32,412 bases of DNA from an uncultured Gammaproteobacteria bacterium (GTDB lineage Bacteria; Pseudomonadota; Gammaproteobacteria; Pseudomonadales; Litorivicinaceae), in assembly GCA_913042205.1 (NCBI GenBank), contig CAJWIY010000021.1, positions 1-32,412 of the forward strand, read 5' to 3'. The translations under genes and the position numbers were made by a program. The notes under the pieces were generated by a model. That model was not told the origin of the DNA and searched no databases. It saw only the letters and a list, made by a program, of their open reading frames with translations. Positions 8,120 to 17,306 of this stretch are shown here, in pieces. The first letter of the stretch is position 1. Every line of letters starts with the position of its first letter.

Positions 8120-8674
8120 ATGAACCTCAGAAAAAACATTCTCCAATCGGTAGTAGTGGTGATCAGCATGACAATTTTAAAGGCAAACGCGACCTGCGCT
8201 CCTCTTCTTGACCACTCCGCCCGAAAATTAGCCGGAGACCAAGTCGATCGACTCTGTGAGATTTATAAAGGCCAGGTAGTGATGATTGTAAATACAGCGT
8301 CGAAATGCGGTTTTACTCCGCAGTTTGATGGTCTCGAGACTCTCTACCGCAAGTACAAAGATCGAGGGTTTACAGTGTTAGGATTCCCGTCGAAGGATTT
8401 TGGTAACCAAGAGTATGGAACCGAGCAAGAAACTGCTGATTTTTGTCGTTTGACCTATGGGGTCCAATTCCCAATGTACGCGACAACGAACGCAAAAAAA
8501 GGAAAAGCGAATCCGCTCTTTAAAGGATTAGCCGAGGCCGCGGACGGCGATTACCCGTCATGGAATTTCCACAAATATATCCTCGACCGAAATGGCAACC
8601 TGATTGGGAGCTTTGGGTCTTTCACTGGGCCATCATCTAAGCGACTCGCGAGAGTCATCGAGGGAGCGCTTTAG
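8120..8674 (+). CDS. Glutathione peroxidase family protein, predicted exported
   Basis: A thiol peroxidase of the GPx family, reducing hydrogen peroxide or lipid hydroperoxides with glutathione or thioredoxin. The 184 residues begin with a basic then hydrophobic stretch (MNLRKNILQSVVVVISM, possible cleavage near ANA at residue 24), suggesting a periplasmic enzyme. The peroxidatic Cys63 is in NTASKCGFTPQ, and the WNF motif supplies Trp148 and Asn149. The usual Gln of the catalytic tetrad (NQFG) is Asp93 here (SKDFGNQE), a change I recall in a bacterial subfamily. The start at 8120 is chosen over 8111 because GAGG at 8107-8110 lies 9 bases before it. It is divergent from the photolyase operon, so both may respond to light or oxidative stress; that link is inference. 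Confidence 0.9.
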   Translation: MNLRKNILQSVVVVISMTILKANATCAPLLDHSARKLAGDQVDRLCEIYKGQVVMIVNTASKCGFTPQFDGLETLYRKYKDRGFTVLGFPSKDFGNQEYGTEQETADFCRLTYGVQFPMYATTNAKKGKANPLFKGLAEAADGDYPSWNFHKYILDRNGNLIGSFGSFTGPSSKRLARVIEGAL

Positions 8675-8694
8675 TCACCTCTGAGGAGGAAAAT

Positions 8695-9087
8695 TTAAAC
8701 TGAGTATCCCTCACGACGAGCGGACAAACTGATTGACACTGAGTCTGAAAAACGCAGGGCATGAGGTTTGTCGATAGTCACGTCTGCCCACATAACCTGC
8801 GGATGTTCCATGACCAGTGAAAGTACCTCATCAGTCATCCGCTCAAGAAGCAAAAAACGGTTTTGTTCGACGTGTGTGATCACTTTTTTCGTAATCGTTC
8901 GATAATTCAGTGCCTCTTCGATGACGTTAAATGTTACCGCCTTCTGCGCGTGGTAATGAATTCGAATATTGATAACAACATCCTGCTGATTCTTTTTCTC
9001 ATCATCGTTTATCCCGATAAAGGTCCTAAGCCGTAGGTCTCGGATATTTATCTTCGCAATCTGATCGCGCTGAAAATCTGTCATCAC
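8695..9087 (-). CDS. folX: Dihydroneopterin triphosphate 2'-epimerase (FolX)
   Basis: FolX epimerises dihydroneopterin triphosphate to dihydromonapterin triphosphate. It is a paralogue of the folate enzyme FolB. The 130 residues match E. coli FolX more closely than Fol[14 protein letters not shown] near the start, then [40 protein letters not shown] and [14 protein letters not shown]. The ATG overlaps the folE stop (ATGA), so its substrate-producing enzyme is translated just before it. The folM reductase that completes tetrahydromonapterin synthesis is not in the window. It converges with the peroxidase gene over a 20-base gap in which I see only a weak 4-bp hairpin. FolB is the alternative assignment, less likely. 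Confidence 0.9.
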   Translation of the reverse strand: MMTDFQRDQIAKINIRDLRLRTFIGINDDEKKNQQDVVINIRIHYHAQKAVTFNVIEEALNYRTITKKVITHVEQNRFLLLERMTDEVLSLVMEHPQVMWADVTIDKPHALRFSDSVSISLSARREGYSV

Positions 9088-9641
9088 ACCTGTCCGATTA
9101 GTCGCATGAACTCGCTCCGGGTCGCCTGTTGCTCTCTGAAATCACCAAGCATTACAGAGCTCGCCATTGTCGAATTCTGTTTCTCAACCCCACGCATCAT
9201 CATGCAAAAGTGACGTGCTTCGATCACGACCCCAACGCCCCTCGCCCCTGTCACCTCTTGGACCGCGAGAGCAACCTGACGGGTCAGGTTTTCTTGGATT
9301 TGTAAACGCCTGGCGAACATGTCAGTAATCCGAGCAAACTTTGATAGCCCAAGTACTTTACCGTTTGGCAGATACCCGATATGACAGCGTCCGGTGAATG
9401 GCAACATGTGATGCTCGCACATCGAATACAACTCGATGTCACGCACTACGACCATCTCGTCGTTATCTGAGTCGAACACAGCGTTGTTGACGACTGTCGT
9501 GAGGTCTTGGCGGTATCCTGATGTCAGAAATTCCATGGCTTTGGCAGCGCGCTGTGGGGTATCTAGCAGCCCTTCCCGCTCAGGATCTTCTCCGATCGCT
9601 CGGATCACATCGCGGTAGGATTCAGATAATGAATCAATCAT
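9084..9641 (-). CDS. folE: GTP cyclohydrolase I
   Basis: Converts GTP to 7,8-dihydroneopterin triphosphate, the entry to folate and monapterin synthesis. The 185 residues include the zinc-binding [10 protein letters not shown] (Cys75, His78), [20 protein letters not shown], and [15 protein letters not shown] (Cys146 as the third zinc ligand). Length and motifs are normal for the zinc-dependent FolE1 type. GGAG sits a few bases before the ATG. It is first in a folE-folX pair, divergent from the flippase-like gene. Because folX follows directly, much of the product may go to monapterin rather than folate. Light-induced folE beside phr/cry genes is known in Pseudomonas putida (from memory), which makes the nearby photolyase operon relevant. 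Confidence 0.97.
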   Translation of the reverse strand: MIDSLSESYRDVIRAIGEDPEREGLLDTPQRAAKAMEFLTSGYRQDLTTVVNNAVFDSDNDEMVVVRDIELYSMCEHHMLPFTGRCHIGYLPNGKVLGLSKFARITDMFARRLQIQENLTRQVALAVQEVTGARGVGVVIEARHFCMMMRGVEKQNSTMASSVMLGDFREQQATRSEFMRLIGQV

Positions 9642-9731
9642 AGGGTCTCCAAATTTTTTGGCAACTGCTCAGCAATGCCGGTGATAACACTGTACCATCC
9701 AAAGTAAATTGACGGCTCGCTGCCTTTACCT
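9642..9731. other. Divergent intergenic region, folE / flippase-like gene
   Basis: At 90 bases this is the longest gene-free stretch and must carry the 5' regions of both flanking units. On the plus strand TTGGCA at 9658-9663 and TGATAA at 9682-9687 are spaced 18 bases apart and could form a weak sigma-70 promoter. No convincing operator, palindrome or riboswitch is visible. Confidence 0.35.
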
Positions 9732-10658
9732 ATGGCCCCTTTGATAGAAAACAATAAATTGAAAATGATTTGGCTTAAATTAGTCGTAGCTATCGTACTT
9801 TTATTGGCCACAATCTGGATCGTAACCGGTCTCGTAGACTTAACTTCACTGATGAACGCGATCGGATCGCTACCTGTTCGTACAATGCTTATCGTGTTCC
9901 TCTTGGGAGCGGTAAGCTGGTTTTTGCGTGGTTTACGAACCTATATTTTGTTCGAAAAAGTCCCTCTAGCTCAATCACTCGGAATGAGCTTCGTCCACAA
10001 TACCGCTAACAATCTCGCGCCCATGCGCTTAGGAGAGTTGGTGTTACCGGCATTGGCTCGATGGATGGGGAACATCGAATTTTCTGTCGGGTTAACAGGC
10101 CTTGTATGGATTCGTCTGCTCGATTTCATAAGCCTAATCGGCATAAGTGTCTGCATTATCTTGCTGCCATCCGCGGGGGCAATTATGTTGGTCCTGCTCG
10201 CTGCTTTGATCTTCCTGACACCTCTGTTAATGGCCGTAGTGGTGCCAAAAATCCAGCACATATGGCTACCACGAATACTGGAAAAAGCTCGAGATCAATT
10301 GATTTTTGAGGCACGAAATGGTCGACGACTGCAGCAAATGTGGCGCCTAACTATTCTTGCCTGGCTCTCAAAATTAGTGAGCATGGGAATTCTCTTAGCA
10401 GCGTTATCTGGGATTCCGATGACCGATCTGATGGCCACGATCTTAGGTGCAGAACTATCCTCTATCCTGCCCGTCCACGGACTGGCGGGAGCAGGAAGTT
10501 ATGAGATGGGCGGTGTTTTGGGCTCGAGCTTGATAGGGCTATCGCCGATTCTTGCCCTAGAAATTACAATACAACTTCACATTTACGTACTGAGTCTCAC
10601 GATGGTCTTCGGTATACTCGGCGTTTTGCTACTTATTAAACGGACTTTCGATGTCTGA
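9732..10658 (+). CDS. Flippase-like membrane protein (UPF0104 / LPG_synthase_TM family)
   Basis: A 308-residue polytopic membrane protein with about seven to eight predicted membrane segments. It carries the family's conserved features, for example NLAPMRLGELVLPALAR (cytosolic loop, about residues 93-109) and the late motif GLAGAGSYEMGGVLG (about 253-267). The family includes the membrane half of MprF and YbhN-like proteins, and some members are thought to flip lipid-linked substrates. The gene overlaps the downstream GT2 gene by 8 bases, and that overlaps a GT39 gene. The context therefore points to transfer of a polyprenyl-phosphate sugar to the periplasmic side; this is inference. The aminoacyl-transferase domain of MprF is absent. 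Met12 (9765) is an alternative start. Confidence 0.85.
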   Translation: MAPLIENNKLKMIWLKLVVAIVLLLATIWIVTGLVDLTSLMNAIGSLPVRTMLIVFLLGAVSWFLRGLRTYILFEKVPLAQSLGMSFVHNTANNLAPMRLGELVLPALARWMGNIEFSVGLTGLVWIRLLDFISLIGISVCIILLPSAGAIMLVLLAALIFLTPLLMAVVVPKIQHIWLPRILEKARDQLIFEARNGRRLQQMWRLTILAWLSKLVSMGILLAALSGIPMTDLMATILGAELSSILPVHGLAGAGSYEMGGVLGSSLIGLSPILALEITIQLHIYVLSLTMVFGILGVLLLIKRTFDV

Positions 10659-11637
10659 AACGTTGCCCCGTCTATCAGTTGTTATTCCTCTCTATAAGGA
10701 AGAAGACAACATTGAACCCCTGGTTATAGAATTACATGCCGCTTTGAAAGATTATCCTGGTGAGTTTGAACTGGTATTTGTCGACGATGGCAGTACCGAC
10801 CGCACTCTTGAGTTACTTGTTGAGGCCCGAAAGAATCATGGTGACCACATCATGGTCATCTCGCACAGACGCAACCTCGGACAGACGCAAGCCATGCAGA
10901 CTGGCCTGCAGCTGACCCGCGGTGACGTCATAGCCTTCATGGATGGCGATTTACAAAATGATCCAGCCGATATCCCTAGCATGGTTCAAAGGCTTGAATC
11001 CGACCGGCTAGATCTGCTTTGCGGTTGGCGCAAAAACCGTCAGGACAGTTTGGACCGTACGTTACCCTCAAGAATTGCTAATTGGCTGATAGGATGGGTC
11101 ACTGGTGTAGCCCTTCATGATTATGGATGCAGCCTAAAGGTCGGCCGTCGTGACGTTCTTGAGGGGCTCGATCTGCGAGGAGAAATGCATAGATTTATCC
11201 CATTATGGGTGGCAAATCTGACGCATCCTAGCCGCATCGCTGAAATCCCTGTCAACCATCGGGCTCGCTCTGCGGGGATCTCCAAGTATGGAATTTCTCG
11301 CACCCCGAGAGTCATACTTGATCTGCTCGCTGCATGGTTTTTCCTCAGATTCAAAGAGCGTCCTGGGCATTTTTTTGGGGTCGCTGGTCTGGTCACTGGT
11401 TCGCTTGGTGGGTTAGCCCTTACCTACTTGTTTATACTAAAATTGATAGGAGACGATATTGCGGCTCGCCCACTACTCATTACAGGTGTCTTGCTCGCGT
11501 TGGTCGGACTTCAACTGATTACCACCGGACTCATCGCGGAGATGCTGACACGATTACGGAGTCGTAGGCAGCCATTACTCACAAAAAAAATCGATACGAT
11601 GGTTTGGATGAAAGGATCTGATGACGGCGCTGAGTAA
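10651..11637 (+). CDS. GT2 polyprenyl-phosphate glycosyltransferase (ArnC/DPM1-like)
   Basis: Probably transfers a sugar from a nucleotide donor to undecaprenyl phosphate at the inner face of the membrane. The GT-A domain (residues 8-235) shows SVVIPLYKEEDNIEPL, the nucleotide-binding VDDGSTDRT and the metal-binding FMDGDLQNDPADI. The C-terminus has two membrane helices (about 244-268 and 275-300), as in ArnC, GtrB and DPM1-like bacterial enzymes. The sugar cannot be read from the sequence. It overlaps both neighbours (8 bases upstream, 17 downstream), so the three proteins are made together. The pair with a GT39 enzyme resembles the FlmF/FlmK lipid A sugar-modification pair of Francisella (named from memory). 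Confidence 0.92.
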   Translation: MSETLPRLSVVIPLYKEEDNIEPLVIELHAALKDYPGEFELVFVDDGSTDRTLELLVEARKNHGDHIMVISHRRNLGQTQAMQTGLQLTRGDVIAFMDGDLQNDPADIPSMVQRLESDRLDLLCGWRKNRQDSLDRTLPSRIANWLIGWVTGVALHDYGCSLKVGRRDVLEGLDLRGEMHRFIPLWVANLTHPSRIAEIPVNHRARSAGISKYGISRTPRVILDLLAAWFFLRFKERPGHFFGVAGLVTGSLGGLALTYLFILKLIGDDIAARPLLITGVLLALVGLQLITTGLIAEMLTRLRSRRQPLLTKKIDTMVWMKGSDDGAE

Positions 11638-13195
11638 ACCCGACTGGCGCTTATTTCTTTGCCTTGTCGTTCTGGGCTTAATCGGTACCTGGATTCCCTT
11701 ATTCGACCTCGATGAAGGTGCTTTTTTAGAAGCGACCCGCGAGCTGTTAGATGGTGGCCATTGGGCGGCAACCACACTAAATGGAGAGCCCCGTTACGAT
11801 AAGCCAATCCTGTCTTACTGGCTTCAGGCATCTTCCCTGACTCTTTTCGGATGGCTCAGCCCAGCGATTCCCATCGAAACAATCGGGAGACTACCCTCGG
11901 TTATCGCGGGTGCCCTTTGGGCGACGGTTCTAGGGCGTTTTAGCGAAGAAGTAACCAAGAAACCGGGACTTGGAGTATTCGTTGCCCTAGCTCTGGCGAC
12001 CACCCTCGGTACCTCGATTATCTCGCGCGCCGCGACCGCCGATGCACTATTGAACCTATGGCTTGCTCTTCTTTTTACGGACATTGCACGTTACATCCTT
12101 AACCCAAGCGATTCACTGCGCCTCAAAGTATTTTTGTGGTTGGGTTTGGGAATCCTCACCAAGGGCCCTGTGGCGGTAATTATCCCCGCCTGCGCTTTTA
12201 GCTTCTGGATTCTATTATCCAATCAGTGGTCATTGTTTTGGAGTGCAATCCAATCGTGGGGAGGCTGGGTATTAATTATTGCGCTCCTGACACCTTGGTT
12301 GATTGGCGTCTATGATGCGCAAGGCTATTCCTTCTTCGAGAACTTCATTCTATTGCACAACGTGGAACGATTTTCTGGCAACCTCCATGGTCATGGCGGC
12401 CATCCGCTGTACTATTTATTGGTGATGCCGTTAGTTTTGTTGCCCTACAGCGGGCTAGTGGTAGCGGTTCTAATACGAATCCGCGAATACTGGGCCTGTC
12501 CTATCAATCGATTTGCGCTGATCTGGGTAGCCATCGTAGTGATCTTGGTGTCATCATCGGGAACTCAACTGCCACACTATATTTTGTATTCAACCGCCCC
12601 GTTGTTCGTGCTCTATGCCCGAGTCTTGCCTACCCTAGTTTCTCGACTTTGGGCATTACCCGGTTTGTTTGTTCCTGTATCAATACTTGGGTTTGGTCTA
12701 CTCCATCATCTGTTACCGGAACCAAACCATCTCCGGGATCAGGAGCAGCTCACTATGTTGCTTCAGTTAATGATCGAATGGCGGATACCATTGGCAGCTT
12801 CAAGTCTGGGCTTGTTGCTTTTAAGCCTAACCGCGTTGCTAATCCCCAAGTGGCAGCTCAGTCAACGATTGATAACGCTCGGATGCGTTCAACTAGCGTG
12901 TATAACGCTCATCGTTCTCCCACTCATATCAGAAGCTAGACAGCAGCCATTGAAAGAGGCAGCACTGATTGCTAAAAAGGCGAAAGCTGATGTCGTATCC
13001 CAGGGCATACGTATGCCAAGCTTCTCGTTTTATCGCGGCGCGATTACGAGAGAGCAGGCGCCGACCGAAGGGCAGTGGGTTCTAATTTCTTTAACGCGTT
13101 TTCAAGAGCTAGAGGCCCTAAATTCTGCCTTTGAGACCAAAGCATCTGGCCCAGGCTGGAGACTTATCGCACCACGCGAGCCGTTTAAGATCTAG
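11621..13195 (+). CDS. GT39 / ArnT-like membrane glycosyltransferase
   Basis: A 524-residue integral membrane enzyme expected to transfer a sugar from undecaprenyl phosphate to an acceptor on the periplasmic side, such as lipid A, another glycan or a protein. The first periplasmic loop has the diagnostic acidic pair and following block ([20 protein letters not shown], then [14 protein letters not shown]), as in ArnT and protein O-mannosyltransferases. About eleven to twelve membrane segments follow, then a soluble C-terminal tail from about residue 440. AAGGA precedes the ATG, which overlaps the GT2 gene. No other arn genes (arnA, B, D) are present, so aminoarabinose is unlikely and a simple hexose or hexosamine is more plausible. 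The stop shares CTAG with the convergent msrB stop. Confidence 0.9.
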   Translation: MTALSKPDWRLFLCLVVLGLIGTWIPLFDLDEGAFLEATRELLDGGHWAATTLNGEPRYDKPILSYWLQASSLTLFGWLSPAIPIETIGRLPSVIAGALWATVLGRFSEEVTKKPGLGVFVALALATTLGTSIISRAATADALLNLWLALLFTDIARYILNPSDSLRLKVFLWLGLGILTKGPVAVIIPACAFSFWILLSNQWSLFWSAIQSWGGWVLIIALLTPWLIGVYDAQGYSFFENFILLHNVERFSGNLHGHGGHPLYYLLVMPLVLLPYSGLVVAVLIRIREYWACPINRFALIWVAIVVILVSSSGTQLPHYILYSTAPLFVLYARVLPTLVSRLWALPGLFVPVSILGFGLLHHLLPEPNHLRDQEQLTMLLQLMIEWRIPLAASSLGLLLLSLTALLIPKWQLSQRLITLGCVQLACITLIVLPLISEARQQPLKEAALIAKKAKADVVSQGIRMPSFSFYRGAITREQAPTEGQWVLISLTRFQELEALNSAFETKASGPGWRLIAPREPFKI

Positions 13196-13599
13196 TCTTT
13201 TGATTTCAACTGTAGGCTCGCTGAATTGATGCAGTAACGAAGTCCAGTCGGCATCGGGCCATCATTGAAAACGTGGCCTAGGTGTGCGTCACATATGCTG
13301 CATGTAACTTCGGTTCGTGGCATGAAGAAAATAGATCGATCGTCGTGCTCCTCAATCGCTGCGCCGGATAATGGTTGGAAGAAGCTCGGCCATCCAGTAC
13401 CTGAATCGAATTTGTGATCGGAGTCAAACAACGGGGTATCGCAGCAGATACAGTGATATATAGCCGGTGTCTTCAAATCATGATAGGCATTTTCAAAAGG
13501 GCGCTCCGTCCCCTTCTCTCGCGTAACATGGTACGACTCGTCTGATAGATCAGTTCTCCATTCCACGTCCGATTTCTTTACTTTTTTTTGTGTACGCAT
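13192..13599 (-). CDS. msrB: Peptide-methionine (R)-S-oxide reductase
   Basis: Reduces the R epimer of methionine sulfoxide in oxidised proteins. The 135 residues carry both structural zinc CxxC pairs (Cys50/Cys53 in HCICCD and Cys100/Cys103 in CSICDAH), the substrate block [12 protein letters not shown] and the catalytic Cys123 in RYCINSASL. No signal peptide is seen, so it acts in the cytosol. It is divergent from htpX across 66 bases, pairing two protein-damage functions. The stop codon overlaps that of the convergent GT39 gene. It is single-domain, without an MsrA fusion. Confidence 0.96.
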   Translation of the reverse strand: MRTQKKVKKSDVEWRTDLSDESYHVTREKGTERPFENAYHDLKTPAIYHCICCDTPLFDSDHKFDSGTGWPSFFQPLSGAAIEEHDDRSIFFMPRTEVTCSICDAHLGHVFNDGPMPTGLRYCINSASLQLKSKD

Positions 13600-13601
13600 A
13601 A

Positions 13602-13627
13602 CTTGAACTCTTCGCCGAAACCAATAT
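13602..13627 (+). promoter_or_regulatory. Candidate sigma-32 (heat-shock) promoter of htpX
   Basis: CTTGAA (13602-13607) matches the sigma-32 -35 consensus exactly. After 12 bases the segment ACCAATAT (13620-13627) fits most of the CCCCATNT -10 consensus. It lies about 40 bases before the htpX ATG in the only free DNA upstream of that gene. E. coli htpX is heat-shock regulated, which supports the reading. The same bases also contain an alternative sigma-70 reading (TTGAAC, 16 bases, TATGTT). Confidence 0.55.
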
Positions 13628-13665
13628 GTTACTTGTGTGAAGAGCCACCCTCAACAGAGGTCTAT

Positions 13666-14550
13666 ATGTTACGAATAGGATTGTTCCTCCTAACCAACCT
13701 CGCCATTGTGATTGTTGCAAGCATCACACTAAGCCTGCTCGGCTTTGAAGGATATCTCGCAGCAAACGGTGTAGATTTAAACCTCTCGAGCCTACTGGTG
13801 TTCTGTTTCGTTTTTGGTATGGCTGGGAGCGTCGTTAGCCTCCTTCTCTCCAAAACCATAGCGAAAATGGGAACAAGAACCCAAGTCATTGCGCAGCCTA
13901 GAAATCCGGACGAGAAATGGCTCCTTGATACAGTAGCTGAACTAGCTAACGACGCTGGTATTGGGATGCCGGAAGTCGGAATTTTCCAGAGCCCAACGAG
14001 CAACGCGTTTGCAACAGGCTGGAATCGGAACAACGCGCTGGTGGCGGTCAGTACTGGCCTTTTAAACCGATTCAGTAAGGATGAAGCGCGCGCTGTTATG
14101 GCTCACGAGATTGGTCACGTGGCTAACGGAGACATGGTCACCCTCGCCCTGATCCAGGGCGTTGTGAATACCTTTGTGATGTTCTTCTCACGGGTTATTG
14201 GCCATACCATTGACCGGGCTGTATTTAAGACTGAGCGCGGTCACGGACCTGCTTTTTACATCACTACCTTCATTACCGAAATTATCCTAGGCGTACTCGC
14301 CTCTATAATAGTTTTCTGGTTCTCACGCCAACGCGAATTCAAGGCCGATGCGGCTGGCGCACGATTGGCTGGAGGAGCCGCAATGATTGGTGCATTAGAA
14401 CGACTTAGAGCCGAGCAAGGCGCACCGTCGGAACTTCCCGATTCCATGATGGCTTTCGGGATCCGTACAGGGGGGAAATCTATGACACGTCTGTTCATGA
14501 CCCACCCTCCGCTTGAGGAGCGGATTGCAGCTCTTAGGGCAGGCCGCTGA
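13666..14550 (+). CDS. htpX: Membrane zinc metalloprotease HtpX (M48)
   Basis: An inner-membrane protease of the M48B family that removes misfolded membrane proteins together with FtsH. The 294 residues match the usual length (293 in E. coli). They start [14 protein letters not shown] with two N-terminal membrane helices. The zinc site is AHEIGH (His147, Glu148, His151), with the third ligand in [13 protein letters not shown], and two further hydrophobic segments lie between. The start at 13666 is chosen by homology and AGAGG 6 to 7 bases upstream; an in-frame upstream ATG at 13588 would overlap msrB and add an unrelated Cys-rich extension. A heat-shock promoter candidate lies just upstream. 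It ends 10 bases from the convergent metZ stop, with no clear terminator. Confidence 0.97.
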   Translation: MLRIGLFLLTNLAIVIVASITLSLLGFEGYLAANGVDLNLSSLLVFCFVFGMAGSVVSLLLSKTIAKMGTRTQVIAQPRNPDEKWLLDTVAELANDAGIGMPEVGIFQSPTSNAFATGWNRNNALVAVSTGLLNRFSKDEARAVMAHEIGHVANGDMVTLALIQGVVNTFVMFFSRVIGHTIDRAVFKTERGHGPAFYITTFITEIILGVLASIIVFWFSRQREFKADAAGARLAGGAAMIGALERLRAEQGAPSELPDSMMAFGIRTGGKSMTRLFMTHPPLEERIAALRAGR

Positions 14551-14560
14551 TTCAAAAACA

Positions 14561-15775
14561 TTACGGGGCGATTGCGGCGAGGCCGCGCTCGCAATCCTCG
14601 ATCAGATCATCGACTGATTCTAGCCCGACAGCGATGCGAATCATGTTCTCAGAGATCCCCATCAACTTGCGATCAGCATCGTCCAGTCGGCCATGAGTAC
14701 TTGTTGCTGGGTGGCAGATCGTGGTCTTGACGTCACCAAGATTCGCGGTCAGTGACATCAGGCACGTGGCGTTTAAAAATGACCAGACTTCCTCGCGCCC
14801 ACCATCCTTCAATGAGAAACTTAAAACACCACCACCAGATTGCATCTGACGATCAATCAGTTGCTTTTGTGGGTGTGATGGAAGGCCCGCATAATTAACA
14901 TGCGCAATTTGCGGCTGTTCCACGAGCCAAGCAGCAAGCTGATGCGCGTTCTCGCTATGTGCTTTCATTCTAATATCAAGAGTCTCAAGACCTTTCAGGA
15001 ATATCCAGGCATTAAACGCGCTTATGGTCACGCCACCCGAACGAATGAATGCGGTCACCGGTTCAACCAGTTCAGCAGGACCAAGAACCGCACCTCCGAG
15101 CACACGACCTTGTCCATCAAGATATTTGGTCGCTGAATGGATGACCAAATCTGCGCCCATTGACAATGGTGTCTGAAGTACCGGTGTCATGAAGCAGTTA
15201 TCCACCACAAACAAGCACTGATGGGCACGACAAATCGCTCCCAGCGCCTCAATATCGACAATTTCAATGGTTGGATTAGATGGCGTTTCACAATACGCCA
15301 GCTTGGCAGGTCGAGACAGAGCTTGCTCCCAAGCGGAAATATCGGTAGGCGATAAGAGCTCAACCTCCAGTCCATATTTTACAAAAAAATTCTTCACCAA
15401 ATTCAATGTCGCACCAAATACGCCTGTGGATACAAGGATCCGATCTCCTGCTTGGCAGTGCGCCATCAACGTCGACAGTATTGCGCCCATGCCGGACGCA
15501 GTCGCCTCACAGGCCTGTGCCCGTTCCATTACAGCCAATCTCTTACAGAACCCATCAACCGTCGGATTATCAACCCGCCCGTAGATCGACAGGCCAGAGT
15601 TGTTCATGAAGGCATCAGCCATAATAGCGGCGTCAGGGAACACGAAACTGGAGGTTGTAAAGATAGGCTCCGAGTGCTCACGTTCTGGCGTACGATCCAA
15701 GCCGGTACGGATCGCTTGCGTCGCTCCCGACAGTGTAGGGAGTATTGACTTTAGTCGTTTATCGCGATCCATCAT
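14561..15775 (-). CDS. metZ: O-succinylhomoserine sulfhydrylase
   Basis: A PLP-dependent Cys/Met metabolism enzyme that makes homocysteine from O-succinylhomoserine and sulfide (direct sulfhydrylation). The 404 residues show [11 protein letters not shown] (phosphate binding from the partner subunit), [23 protein letters not shown] and the PLP lysine Lys217 in [12 protein letters not shown]. The branch is called MetZ because of the family blocks and its place directly after purF, as in Pseudomonas. MetB (cystathionine gamma-synthase) is the closest alternative. The ATG at 15775 overlaps the purF TGA (ATGA); a second ATG follows at once. The last gene of the long minus-strand run. Confidence 0.93.
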   Translation of the reverse strand: MMDRDKRLKSILPTLSGATQAIRTGLDRTPEREHSEPIFTTSSFVFPDAAIMADAFMNNSGLSIYGRVDNPTVDGFCKRLAVMERAQACEATASGMGAILSTLMAHCQAGDRILVSTGVFGATLNLVKNFFVKYGLEVELLSPTDISAWEQALSRPAKLAYCETPSNPTIEIVDIEALGAICRAHQCLFVVDNCFMTPVLQTPLSMGADLVIHSATKYLDGQGRVLGGAVLGPAELVEPVTAFIRSGGVTISAFNAWIFLKGLETLDIRMKAHSENAHQLAAWLVEQPQIAHVNYAGLPSHPQKQLIDRQMQSGGGVLSFSLKDGGREEVWSFLNATCLMSLTANLGDVKTTICHPATSTHGRLDDADRKLMGISENMIRIAVGLESVDDLIEDCERGLAAIAP

Positions 15776-17289
15776 GAGGCGTCTGCGCGGAGGTCTAGGC
15801 ATGCATCCTCAGATTCGGCAACTGTTCCCTGCTTGGCTCCGTCGTTACGCTTTCTAGCCAGTGCCTCGAGATACGCATCGTCAACTTCTGTGGTGATGTA
15901 ACAAGCCGAGAACACCGAATCTTCAAATGAGCGTAAGTCAGGATTCAGTTCACGTACCGCGTCTACCAAATCATCAAGTTCCTGGTAGATCAAGCCGTCA
16001 GCACCGATAAGTTGATTGATTTCTTGTGCGCTACGGCCATGAGCGATTAATTCATTAGCGGCCGGCATATCGATCCCGTAAACATTTGGCGAAACCACGG
16101 CAGGTGCGGCTGATGCAAAATATACTTTCTTGGCCCCGGCGTCCCGTGCCATATCAACAATCTGATGACAGGTGGTACCGCGCACGATAGAATCGTCAAC
16201 TAGTAATACGTTTCGATCCCTGAATTCCTGAACTACCGGATTAAGTTTTTGACGGACTGACTTCTGACGTTCAGTCTGTCCGGGCATGATAAAGGTTCTG
16301 CCGATGTAGCGGTTTTTGATAAAACCCTCTCGGAACAAAACTCCAAGTTTTTGAGCAACCTCAAGCGCACTGGTTCGACTAGTATCTGGAATAGGGATCA
16401 CGACATCGATGTCATGATTTGGCATCTCACGAAGTATCCTATCTGCAAGTTTTCGACCCATATTGATCCGCGCTTGATAAACTGATACCCCATCAATCAC
16501 AGAGTCAGGCCGCGAAAGATAAACATATTCAAATAAACATGGATGTGCTTCTTGCTCACCTGCACATAGCTTCCTGTGAAGGTGTCCTTCATTATCAATG
16601 AATGCAGCTTCGCCGGGTGCGAGATCCCCTATCAATGCAAAGCCAGCACAATCAAGGGCCACCGATTCACTCGAAATCATATACTCGACACCCTGCTCAG
16701 TTTTACGCTGACCGATACAAATCGGGCGAATACCACAGGGATCTCGGAATCCTAAAATACCATGACCATTGATCAGTGCCACGACCCCGTATGCCCCTCG
16801 GCAACGTCGATGAACACCCTCAACTGCTGAAAAGAAATCGTCGGGGGTCGGACGGAAATTTCCACGCGCCTCAAGCTCATGTGCAAAAATATTAAGCAAA
16901 ACTTCTGAATCACTATCTGTATTGATATGACGCATATCGTCTTCATACAGCTCTTTCATGAGATCGGAGGTATTAGTTAGATTTCCGTTATGCGCGAGAC
17001 TGATACCAAAAGGACTGTTGACATAAAACGGTTGAGCTTCAGCAGACGAACTCGTTCCTGCAGTTGGATATCGAACGTGGCCAATCCCCATGTTACCAGT
17101 CAAATATTGCATGTGACGCATTCTAAAAACATCACGTACCAAACCATTATCTTTTCTGAGATGAAACTTACCATTGGCTGAGGTAACCATACCTGCAGCA
17201 TCTTGGCCACGATGCTGTAAAACGTTGAGTGCGTCAAATAGCGCCTGATTGACGTTACCACGACCGAAAATACCAACCACTCCACACAT
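15772..17289 (-). CDS. purF: Amidophosphoribosyltransferase
   Basis: Catalyses the first committed step of purine synthesis, making 5-phosphoribosylamine from PRPP and glutamine. The 505 residues start MCGVVGIFG, so Cys2 is the glutaminase nucleophile after Met removal. The Ntn-type amidotransferase domain runs to about residue 235 with [18 protein letters not shown]. The phosphoribosyltransferase domain carries the PRPP loop [14 protein letters not shown]. The non-metal (E. coli-type) form is likely, as no iron-sulfur Cys cluster is obvious. It follows cvpA by 17 bases and overlaps metZ, the standard order. Regulation by PurR was not evident in the short gap. Confidence 0.98.
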   Translation of the reverse strand: MCGVVGIFGRGNVNQALFDALNVLQHRGQDAAGMVTSANGKFHLRKDNGLVRDVFRMRHMQYLTGNMGIGHVRYPTAGTSSSAEAQPFYVNSPFGISLAHNGNLTNTSDLMKELYEDDMRHINTDSDSEVLLNIFAHELEARGNFRPTPDDFFSAVEGVHRRCRGAYGVVALINGHGILGFRDPCGIRPICIGQRKTEQGVEYMISSESVALDCAGFALIGDLAPGEAAFIDNEGHLHRKLCAGEQEAHPCLFEYVYLSRPDSVIDGVSVYQARINMGRKLADRILREMPNHDIDVVIPIPDTSRTSALEVAQKLGVLFREGFIKNRYIGRTFIMPGQTERQKSVRQKLNPVVQEFRDRNVLLVDDSIVRGTTCHQIVDMARDAGAKKVYFASAAPAVVSPNVYGIDMPAANELIAHGRSAQEINQLIGADGLIYQELDDLVDAVRELNPDLRSFEDSVFSACYITTEVDDAYLEALARKRNDGAKQGTVAESEDACLDLRADAS

Positions 17290-17306
17290 GATCGACGTTC
17301 CTCTCG

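Noticed and set aside
8675-8694. Hairpin CCTC-TGAG-GAGG between peroxidase and folX ends
   Set aside because: The stem is only 4 bp and no T run follows on either strand, so I do not call a terminator.
13588-13665. Possible Cys-rich N-terminal extension of HtpX
   Set aside because: It overlaps msrB, covers the likely heat-shock promoter and has no counterpart in HtpX; the ATG at 13666 has a ribosome site and the normal N-terminus.
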